Part shown: positions 49,836 to 61,500 of the stretch, in pieces
Position numbering within the stretch: position 1 is the first letter of the stretch
Layout of the letters: each line of letters starts with the position of its first letter
NCBI GenBank assembly: GCA_030248065.1
Contig: JASAMV010001690.1
Location: 1-64,000, forward strand
Length of the DNA stretch: 64,000 bases
Direction of reading: 5' to 3'
DNA from: Rhynchonema sp. JSB1_4
Taxonomy: Eukaryota > Nematoda > Chromadorea > Monhysterida > Xyalidae
Translations under genes and position numbers: made by a program
The notes under the pieces: model-generated
Told to the model about the DNA's origin: nothing
What the model saw: only the letters and a program-made list of their open reading frames with translations
Databases searched by the model: none

Positions 49836-52800
49836 TCTTTATTTTTGTTACCGTGTGCTTATCATGTCATGACATTATTATTTCTTCATTCATGGTGCTC
49901 TTTGATACTTCTTTTGCCTTGGGCCTCGATTCAATAATGCGAAATTGTTTTGCTTGTGTTATGTTTGGTACCCTATAACTGGTTCGGTAATTCGTGTCAG
50001 TTGATATTGGTGACACTGGACTGCATTACTCGGCTCTCTCAAAATTTGGTACTGGGGCAACTTTGGTTGGTCTACGTAGTTGGTCCCGCAGTCCCCAGCC
50101 CTGAAAGTATTGGGACCGTGTATCAATACCTCAGCTTCGCAGCGCTCTAGTGACCTGCGAGTGCGAACTACTGTATGTCGGTAGGCTACCGGCGAGATAT
50201 ACTTTGAATTGTTATCAGATACAGATAGCACAGCATGTGGAATTTTTTAAGTCAATCTCTTTGTTCTAAACGATTGCGTAAATTCGTTCATGATGTGTGT
50301 TGTTCAAACCCTACCAGTCCAAGGAAACACAAAATGGTGCTTGGAGTTCAAATGCGCGGCGCAATCTTTTGTTTGTTTGAAATGTAGAAGAGTCCCGTTT
50401 ATGAGTCGTGGTGCTTATGCGTGCGGTACTAAAATTTTCAGTTCAGTTTTTACCTGTTGCTCATTTTATTATTGCCTGTTTGCATTTGATCGAATTGGAC
50501 TTGGGTGACAGTAAAATTTTGTCGCTTTTCGTCACGCTGACACGAGCACGTCATAAAATGCCATACGTCGCAGCCAAATGTCGCTCAACCAAATCAGCCT
50601 CAAATTGAGACGCCCCTCCCTCCTCCCCGCCCTCCAAAGCTCCGATACCGGCCCCTGTTCCTTAATTCAGATATTTATCGCTTTTTCTACTGGGTTACGG
50701 TGTTGTGCGAAAACTCGGTTCATCTTCTATATGTACATATGAAGGCGATGTCGCACGTTGATGGGCGATATACCCATTTTGTAGTTTATTGTGGCCATCT
50801 TCGGACTATACAATACCGTAGCCAACAAATGAACAACTCTCTTGAGACGAACCTGGATAAAAATTGCATCCCACTTCTTACAGGCAACAAAAACACGAAC
50901 AAAATAATAGAAATGTCTTAGAATGGACTGCCTTGTTCATCATTATCTGCGAACTGCTTTAGCTATTTTTCCAGGTTGCTCTTGGGATCTTTTTTAAATG
51001 CTTGAAGAAGCAATGCTTCGGCAGGATACATACATAAAATACGTTAGGTATGTATACCGACGAACCTACGATCATGAGCTCCTGTTTGGTGTTAATGGAA
51101 AACCGGCAATTTTGTAAATGGAAGTCGTTTCGGCTCATTACGCCTGCAAAGCTGCGTGAATTGACATCAGTAAATCACGCCTGCCGTATTGTGTATTTTG
51201 ATTATCACTGGTGTTACCTCTGCCTTTCTTTGTGGATTGCTGGCTGTTGTTTTTATGGAATTCTCGTTTGAAGGATTACATCAGGTTTTGTTTTGTTTCC
51301 GAATTTTTTTGCCCCTATGGGGTCGGATTGCAGATACATACATCAACATACAGCTGTAGGACCATTTTATTGACTTAAAAACTGAAAAGATCATTTGGAT
51401 CATAATGCAAGAATGAATGTAAGTTGAGAAATCATCAATAATTGTACAATACAACGACACGACTTATCATTATTGTTGTTTTTGCATCCTCGTGCCAAGT
51501 GATTCTCATTACATTATTTTCCTTGAAGTTTATTTTGTTTTTGTTTCAAAGCTTCGATGGGACAAAAACATAGTGACCGCAAACCCAATCATCAGAATTT
51601 CCCGGCACGATTTTTAGCTTTTTGGCGAGTGCACACCAAAATGATGAGCTGAGTACGAAACCGAAATTTATGAATGCTCTCTTCGTCTGTAATTGAGTCA
51701 AACATAAAAACGATGAAATAAATACAATAAAACAGAAAATAGAATTGGAACATGAAACATGGTGAGAGAAAACTTCAGAAAAACGAGAGCCACACCGACT
51801 AGCAAGTGCATTACGTTGGCTGTGCTGTTTTTTCAGGGCGTCGAGCCTTAAAACGAAATAAATACAAGAAATAATAAATGTGCATTTGAGTACAAAAATA
51901 TCAGTAAAATGTTACAGATAAGTAAAAATGCGACCGGTTAGTTAAACATACATCTCATTGTTCGGTGTGTGCCCCACATGACGAAGAAATACTGAAAAAC
52001 TGTACAATTTTAGAAATCTGGGCTCGCACAAAAACAAATGTATTGAAAAAGTTGACACTTTCAAATCTAAACACGGACGTTGGCTATGAAAACACAGAAA
52101 AAAGTCATGAAAAGTATACTGAATTTGACAGACAAAATCTATGATAAATGCCAATTTTGATATAATCAATAATGACTATGGTTTCGGAAAAACACAGACT
52201 CCTACATTCGTGAAACATCAACTGGAAAAATATTCATGAAAATCGCATAAACGTCGCTTGAATGCTCGCCTCAGCTGGTCGTATCCAAGCCGACAGATGA
52301 GTAGTAGCTCGTTGGACCACCTACATATGTTATGTTATTGGCTCAAACTCTCGAAAGCGCCACCGCCAGCTCGGTTGCGCAACCGTAGCGTATTGGTCTA
52401 ACGTACGCTCTCCAGCTCGGTGCGTAAATTCCCTTTTATCCCAAAGCGTACGTGTGTTGAAAAACGCTGTTTTTCGCGTAAGCACGCAACATATTGAGGT
52501 CAGCCAGATGGAAATTATCATCATCGTGTTTGCTGGGGGCGCAACCATTCCCAGTGACGGTTGTGCTTTCGAGAACTTGGGCCATTGTGTTGTTCGAGAA
52601 TTAATATTCAGTTTTCATCGATCAAGTGAATTATGCCTTTTGGTTGTTCATTTTAACCTGTTTTGACCAGGCGTGCCCCAGGTCATCGTCATCGTCGGTG
52701 CGAATGACCACGGAAACGGAAGCACGTGAGCTGATGTCATGGTCGCGTGAAACATCACAACGATTTGTTCGCAGTTTTGATTTACAATAAATCTCACTGA

Positions 52801-52896
52801 ATCATGTAACATCAAAACATTTCATGAACACGATAACTGACTCATAAATGCATAAACAAACACCCAAAACCGCAACAAACCAGCACTTCGTATCAC
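49836..52896. other. Intergenic, almost featureless
   Basis: No gene, no clear repeat. TGAAACATCA at 52211 and 52748. Minus strand at 52560-52710 has an open stretch PFPWSFAPTMTMTWGTPGQ that might be a further 3' Pax exon, unproved. Confidence 0.45.
52335..52435 (-). other. tRNA-like fragment
   Basis: Minus strand GCACCGAGCTGGAGAGCG resembles an A box and GAGAGTTTGAGCC a B box about 60 bases later. Arms do not fold into a normal tRNA. Possibly a SINE remnant. Confidence 0.3.
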
Positions 52897-55800
52897 CCAC
52901 GCGGTCGGTTCGTACGCATTTGGTTGGCCGAAAAACTCCATCGCCGATGCGGACGTGGCTGCGTTTGCATCTGAAATTTATGCAAAAAAGTGGCATGCCA
53001 ATCAAATAATGCAATGTAATCTCATGGTACTGTGCGGCTCACATGTGTGAAACATCACTGCTTGTGCAAGCATTAAATAGAAGTACACCAACTGAAACAT
53101 CAGCCGGTCAGTCCAACTCACGTCCATTCAATGTCGTCAATGGGAATGTACCGTATCCACCCAGATCGGTCACCAGTGCTTGTCCCTTGTCAGTGCTTGA
53201 CGGCACGGGCTGTGCGGCCTCACCTGTGTCACAGGGTGTGGGTTGGCGACGTATTGGGGATTTATGATGGCTTAATTAGCTGGTCTATGTGACTGACAGT
53301 GAATCTTATTGAGCTTTCAAATCCCCACGCACACACAGCGACAAATCAATCAAAATTACATGCTACTATATTTCTTTGCTCACAATTGTTGCTGAATTCA
53401 GCCTGAAATAGCGAGTGTTCATATTTATGGGACATGGGAAAAGCATCAACAGCTTGCGTGTGATGTATTGATGTCAAACTATAATTGGTGGGTTGGATTG
53501 TCAGAAAATTGTCTTAGGTGGAGCACATCTACGCATGCATAATGGGGTCCTTCTGATAAAAAATCATCAGTAATATTTCAAACGAATGTTCGTTTATTAA
53601 ACCCGAAAAGCTACTGTATGTGTATTGTGCGAACCACTTTAACGTTGTTGAAACGAAATAACAACAGAAAATCATTTCCGTGCGCCTACACGCGCAACTG
53701 CGCGCCCTGTACAGTACCACTGGCAATAAATGTGCCCCCTTGATGTTGTTGTTGTGGCACATTGTGCGTGACGGATGTCTGTGATTTGTTGCTACTCGAC
53801 GTGCTCGATGTACTTGAAGGGCTTATGTGACGATTCGACGTGTTGTTGGTGCTGCCTGAAACATTAGGTTCATTACAGGTTCATTATCGGAGAATGCACA
53901 AATAACCCCTTGCGGGGCTTACTTGGGGATTGGAATTCCATTTCACAAATCAGAAGGAAGCCGCAAAGAAGCGGTTGACTTGGGATTTAATTTGCTTCGG
54001 AATCATGAGAAGCAAAAAAATAAGCTGAATTGGTTTCTCTTCAATTTTGTGAGCCAAGAGCAAAAGCCCTAAAACTGCAAACCGATTCGGCAAATCTTCA
54101 AAAAAGTCACCGTGGGAACTTGGGAAGGCAGGCTTCGATATAATTTTTGGCATAAATTTGAGGTCAAAAATCTGAACGGCACGTACCAAGAAAAATCCTT
54201 GATCAACAAAAAATTGCGTGCTCCCCCTGGGACTCCAACCCAAGTCTTTTGGGCTGGCTAACCGGGCCATCAGTCATAAAACATAATCGAGACCCAAAAT
54301 GTATTCATAAAAAGCAGTGCATAATTCAGTCCCCTCTATTTTGTTTCATTCTACACAACGTGCTCCATTCAATTTAGCACCCATTTCCGATTATCCAAGA
54401 TTTACAACCACATCATGTGTGTTGTATAGTCAGCCTACCGTACCCAAGGTCGCACATGCACCTATACAAACGCATTAAACAACCACCATGCCCTCCTTTA
54501 CGCATTTTCTTATGTCTTTGTTATGAAAACCAGGCGCTGAAAACTCGTTTTATCAGCACCAAATACAAACAATAACACCTTTATCGCATTAGCGTGGTGA
54601 CAAAACGCTCTGGTGTCTTGTTTTTGCGGTTGTAAATGGTTGTCGGAAGTTGTACGGTCATTCAAACCCGACACCTTTGCAACGCTTGATGGGTACTGTA
54701 CATACCTGTGTGGTGCATAGTGGCCGGGAGATTTTGCTGTCATGCCTTGCAACCTTGTGACATCGCAACACAAGGTTGAATTATTATGATTGTAAAACTG
54801 CGTTTGTTCACGTTCACCCCTCTTATTCATCTCGTTTTCTAGTTTTTATCATTAGTGCGCCATTATTATTGGTGTACCGTTTGTGGAATAATAATCAGAT
54901 TCAAACCAGTCTCAACGTATGAGTGACAATATGCAATATCCGAAAAATTGCTGTTATTGCAGCCAGAGGATGTTAGATAATAGGCAGGTAATAATTCAAC
55001 ATCCTGTGCACGCACGTTTTGTGGCTTTTTTCGGACGCAATCAAATCACGGATTTATTCTGCTTAGCGCTTTTCAAAAAGTGACTGACAAATTATTCATG
55101 TGACATTGTTGGGTTGAGTCTAATTGTGAGGATTGAAAGTCAAATGCGACAAAAATGAAATGAGTAGCTCAGCTTTAGGAACATACGGTATTTTTTGAAA
55201 TTGTAGACTTTCAAACAGGAATATTAACATTTATCCATTTGTTCACTGAATTCGGCCAAAAAGCATGCTGAATCGTCCACCCAAACCGATTCCACCCACC
55301 GCTTGTTTGCTTTGCGTGCGCATGTGTGCGCGCAGTGACTGACTGAATGCGCCATGTTTTTTTTGTTGTTGTTGTATTTTTCGTGTTTGGTGTTGCCCGA
55401 CCATAAACACTAATCATTTGCAGGCTGTCAACAAATGAAACTGCACATCATGAGTGTACACGCACATGCGTGCATTGTATCACAGGGAATCAAAGCTGAT
55501 CACATTGAGCTGTGTACCCTGACCATGTGTTGGTAATCTGGTGTGTTTGCAACTCAGGGGCACCCCACCAATTTCGCAAGTCGACAAAAACCCCCGGTAC
55601 CCGACTTTTAGGTCAAAAGAGGCGAGCAAGGATAACTGCGGCAAAAAATCTACAAATGCTGCTTTGTGCGGGCGGGCGCATGAACGGAATTACTACCCTG
55701 CCCATCATGTTGCGTGTTATTGCCGAGGTTTATACTGCCGTTAACCGGAAGTTGCACTATGGGGCATTACAATATGTTGACGTCAGCATAGACCCTCCAA

Positions 55801-58525
55801 TTCTGTGCGGTTGTGTACATGTCGCAATGACAGGATGTTTCATTGCGTCAAATTTCTAATCCCCAAACTCCGAAACTAATTTTAATGACAAAACGTGATC
55901 AACAGTGCTCCCTCCAAACGAACATGAGTCACCGCAGGAGAATCAGTGCAATTTTATGGAATAATATAGTAAACTTTTGAATAAACTATTTTTTTCATAT
56001 GACTGTACACACAATACACGTTGCTCCCTTATTGGATTCACATTCATTCACCAAAAAACGTCCAAGCACAAATGGTCAAACAGACCCATACTTTCACACA
56101 GCATGGCCTGAATTCAAAGCAGTCTTCAGCTGGCTCGAACAAAGCAGAACTCGGTTATGAAAATTATGCATTTCTCCATAAGACTACTCATACCACGAAC
56201 ATAAAATATTTCATAAAAAACCAGCTACAGTCTTGGAAAAGGCAGAGCCGGTTTTTTTAGCTTTTGAGACAAACAGTTTTTGCCCAGCTTTGGCGCTGAT
56301 GTTCATGAGAATATCGGTAAGTTGGAGAGACAAAAGATAGCTGAAAGAAGCTAAATTCAAAAATGAAAATCTTGAGCAAAAACACTAACCAGCATTGACA
56401 TTGACGGCATAAGCATTCGGGAATGCTGCATTCAGCAAACCACCAGTAGCAATGGTGGTAGCAGCCACGGTGGAGTCGCATTGTGAAACATTAGTATTGT
56501 TAGCCACTCGGTTCAAGAATGAATGCATGTCGTTTCGATGGTCTTAAAAAGGGAATTCAGTGGCTTGGTACTGCTAGGAAACTTTAATTCAAATTCAAGT
56601 TTTATTAACAAATTCACACCGGCTTCAGTCTTCAATTCAATCTTATCGACCGCGTCAGTGTTCAATCCTGGGAATCCCAACAGTCCGTTGATGCTGTACG
56701 CAGTTGACTGTGCGGCGGCAAGTTGTGCAGCAGCAGATGCCGCGTGTTGTTGTTGTTGTTCATGTTGTTGTTGTCGTTGTTGCTGTTGCTGCTCTTGTTG
56801 CTCATCGTTGTTGGCGTGCGCGATGACGGATGTCGTGTTCGGGACTGAAATTGGGTGATGTTTCATGACATTTTTCTGATCTTATGACGTTGCTAAACAA
56901 AGATGATAACAAATGGGGCCTGATGCTATCAAGATGATGTTTCAACAACTAAACGCGATACCCACCATTATTGTTGTCGGATTCGCCCGGACTGCTACAC
57001 GGTGAGTTCGAGCTCGTATTCGCACTGGTGCTGTTGTGGAATGTGCGCACTTTCTCGGCTGCCTTGTTGCGCACAATACTGCAATCCAAGTGTAATTGTT
57101 ACGACAATGCGGGTGCGTGCGAGTAAAAACATGTGATGTAACCTAAGAATATTAGTGCCACATGTTTAGCCATGGCACGTCTTCTGCATGTTTCACACAA
57201 TGCGTTCCCATGACCACCTTGTTGCATGGGAAGTTCCCAAGCAACAAGGGGGTCATGACAAAAATATGCTTGAGGATTCGCGGCGCTAACTGAAACTAGG
57301 ACCTGTATCAAGCTTGGTTACATAGCTTGGTCACGTGTGATTGTGATTTCCGGACGTTAAGTTTTGTATTGACGCCTAACCATGTGATAGTGATTGCTAG
57401 ATTGTGGTTGTCAGACTATTGTCAACCCGAAGACCAAATTTGATACCGAAGCTCTGCGAAAATAATGGTCAATATCGCGATCAAACCAACCGATTAATGC
57501 TTGACACAGATGGCACAGTGTCCTGATCACAGACTCCATCGGTGAGCAGTTTGTCCCTGATCTCCCAAGCAAACATGGTCGGGTTCTGCTTCTTGTACAA
57601 CGCAATCGTGTCGACCACTTTCGGCGTTGCCACTTTTGGTTTCGATCCGCCGATCACGCCCGGACGAATGCTTCCCGTCTCGTAGTATCTGTGAAACATC
57701 ATCTCGTATACTATGCACCAACAATGCTGTGGTTCAAGCTGCGCTCCGAAACGGGCGGTGCACCAGGTCATCGTCAGCACCATAGCAACAGATGAACAAA
57801 CACACAAAGTTATGTATTATCACCATCGTTTTGAATGTGTGGCATTTGTCCCTACTAAGCTTGGCTTTCTTCCTGTGCAAAATCTGCAGTTTGCTCTTTC
57901 ACACTACCGTAACCCAATGCCCACATGCCCGTTACGCGCACGCAGCGCGCAGCGGAATGCGCAGGGCACTCGACATAACAACAAATCATAAAATCTGTTG
58001 CAATTGCCATTAAAATATCTCATGCGAGCACTGAATTATTACCGGTGTTTCGTGATCTGATATCGTTGATGTTGGAATGGTTTACGAGTTTGTGGTTTTC
58101 GAAAAATTCTGACTTTATGATCTGCTATTCTGTTCCACCTGCGTGTGCGGCGGGAACTCTTTGATCTCACGCCGCCGTGCCCGTTATTCGGGTTTCTGAA
58201 ATGCTACACGAAACATATCGCTGTGAACCTGGGTAGTGTACCATGTATACCTGCCTGGCTAACAACTCCATCACTGAAAGGGCACACGGTCAACTGGACA
58301 GTGGGCACTATATGTATGTAGTTCTGTGCTTGTTATCATGCCCATTGATAGGGCCTCAATCTTATGTGAACTCTGAACCGCCACACCAAACGTATGCTCC
58401 CGGAAGGACCGCCCCCCCCCCCCCCCCCCGGGCCCCCCCGGGGGGCGGGCGCCCCCCCCCCCCCCCCCCCCCGCCCCCCCCCCCCCCCCCCCCCCCCCCC
58501 CGCCCCCCGCGCCCCCCGCCCCCCG

Positions 58526-58562
<37 letters not shown>

Positions 58563-61500
58563 ACACCCCCCCCGCCCCCCGCCCGCCGCCCCCCCCCCCC
58601 CCCCCCCCCCCGCCCCCCCCCCGCCCCCCCCCCCCCCGACCCCCCCCCCCCCCCCCCCCGCCCGCCGCCCCCCCCCGCCCCCCCCGCCGCCCCCCCCCCC
58701 CCCCCCGCCTTATACCACTCAAAATTAAAAGAATAGTGCTTTCACAGATATCAAACGTACTGTATATCTGACAATATTGAAACATCAGCCACGTACCTGC
58801 CCAATATCTTCGACACACAGCCATGTGACACACGCAGCTGTCGACTGATGTCGCATGGTCGCACACCCTGATGTGCCAAGTCGACTATTCGAGTGCGGAT
58901 GTGATCGGGCAGGGGACGACCGTTGACAAACACTCCGCCCAGCTGGTTGACGCCCGTGTGACCTGCGTGATGTTTCATACAAGCAGAGAATGTGGCGTCT
59001 GAGACCTCAGTTTGTGCCTGCATAGGACGTATATGTACAAATGTCGTGGACAAGTGTACAGTCACAGGATGACACCGGAACGGTCCAGGGCCTCGGGAAC
59101 GTCATGTATACAAGGTACATATATAGATAGATCAAGAGTGCCCGTTTTGAGATTACGCATTGCATTAAAATTGACTGCGATCTTTCCAAAGTCCAGACAT
59201 GGACATGGCACCCACATTAAACACTCACCCAAACTGAACCAATAAGAGCGCAGATCAAACAGCATCGCGGAGGGTGCGGTCAAAGCGGTAAAATTGGGAG
59301 CAGTTGACATGCTGGTCAGTCATTCACTACGAAAATTCACAAGAACTATAATCTATAGAACCTCTACCGTACCACAAGATGTCTCAAATGCATGACTGCA
59401 GCCGAAAGACAAGAGCGCGCCAAACACAAGCTTTCGATTAGTTAACACACCGCATAACGTAATAATAGCGGGATGGTTGGTGTGGTATAGGCACTCCAGC
59501 ACTTTATTTCTCTCCGAGGACACCCTCCACGCGCTCGGAGGACCCGACACGCGGACATGAGACACTTCTGGGTGTCGTACTTGCACTGAACAAGACATTT
59601 TGTCGCATGTGGTCACTGTATTCAACCACGTGACAAAGGCGCGAGACGACAGAGTGAAAGGGGGATGCTGTTTGCGCGCTAAACTGCCGTCGCCGCGGCA
59701 CACAAACAGCAATAAAAAGGCAGCGCGCGCGCAGTCAGCGGTTCAGTTGATTAGCGTTAATTGGATTGCGGCACTAATGGACATGTGTCTCTCACATGAT
59801 TACGGTATGTGAGCATGACTAATGTATAGGCGCTTGTCTCACAGATTATTGCTCTTTGGGTTACACATTGAGATGAGACACAACCAAATAATGCACTTCT
59901 GTGTTTGTTTTAGGAAGATTTTATTTCAGACCAAATGCACGCACCGGCCAATGGCATTAATTGCGGTGCAATGCGCGAAAATGTATGTGACTGATTAGAT
60001 TAGTAGACCTAAAGACGAAGTCATACCGCACATGCATTGATATGAGAAGATGCTACCGTAATGTGTTGGTGCCTAGTAGTAGTCAGTAGCAGCAACGTGG
60101 TGGTGACTTACTGGTGTACGCATTCGGCGACAGGGACCCCATGCCGTAACATCGTGAGTCGATTAGGTGTGGATGCGCGGGGGTGACAAATCTCGGCAGA
60201 CATTGGCTGTTCGCGTGTGATACGAACTGCGCACTGGCAGTGCTCACATTCTGCTGCACCGGTGCACTGTTTGGCGGATAGCAGGTGCTGTAGCGAGCCC
60301 ACAAACTGCCAGGATCCATCCGTGTGATGATTTGCCGGTTGCTTGGCTGACTGGGTTGATGTGCTTTATTAGTCAAGCATTAAGTCTGGCTGGCGTCAAA
60401 CGTCCATGTAACACGCCATGTGTAACCAACCGGTGAAACTATTATTATGGGATATTTTTGGGCGCGACAGGCTCTCTCTGTGTACATGTACGTGCACAAC
60501 ACAACAATAAGCCTAAGCCGCAACTACATAGAGCATCACCTGTGGGGCTATGGCCCGACGCGACCTTGGATCCCGCCCAGTGCGCGCGCGCTGATTGGCT
60601 GCACGACGGATTGCCAGGGGAAATCATGTTCACTGTACAGGTACATGTAGGCATACATAGATTGGGTGCGAGTTAGTGAAGCATGACGTGTTTATACATT
60701 TTGTGGTGGCTGCATGCACACACGCGGTGATAGCGCCATCATGGCAGGACAGTGAATTTGGGACCACTTTGGATGACCAAGTTGGCATGGCATCAGGTTG
60801 AATCCAGGAGACGGCGACATGTTTCACTGCAATGTGCTCATGGTGATCTCAACTCATGTCCGAAGTTCCACCAATTCAAATACACCAGAGAAAAACACAC
60901 TGCACCGAGGGTGCTAACCCAGATCACACCGGCATAGACGTGCGTGTGCGTTGTAAATGAGGCGTGCCCAACCACAAACATGATACATCAAGTCAAATTG
61001 TGCTCCATGATGATCGCCGATGTTTTTGTGTCAGATAGACACCTTTTCAATTCATTGCAAAACTGCCAAAATCAATGATTTGTTATTGCCGGGAACTCTT
61101 TTTTTTGTTGTTGTGGATACTGTAGACTTCTTTCTAGCGACTTTTCTCTGACCGGTCAAACCATGAGTAAAGTTTAGTGACCACACCATAGGTACATACC
61201 TATTAGGTGTACTTGTATTTGTATAAACCAGCATATCACCCAAGTGGATAGGTTTTCAAGTGGTCTGGTGGGTGGTGAACCAACAGCAATCTGAACGAGC
61301 ACAATTAATACCAGATTGGTCACTCTCACAGCAACAATAGTGCTCCAGTAGTACGTCGCATTTGACACATTCACGGAGTATCATGGACTTGAATTAATGA
61401 TATTGTTGATATCGTGGTACACGCGCATGTATACCTAGTGTATTATCTATAAATGTGGTCTCACGATTGTTGTAAACTCGATACCAATGATCACGGTCAC

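Noticed and set aside
55512..55859. 115-residue plus frame inside the Pax intron
   Set aside because: Antisense to the gene; no family resemblance and no regulatory context.
58243..58866. Long proline- or glycine-only open frames on both strands
   Set aside because: They are translations of the poly-C tract and carry no information.
59353..59712. 119-residue minus frame just upstream of the short Pax first exon
   Set aside because: No acceptor or phase linking it to Pax and no motif. Better treated as promoter or 5' UTR sequence.
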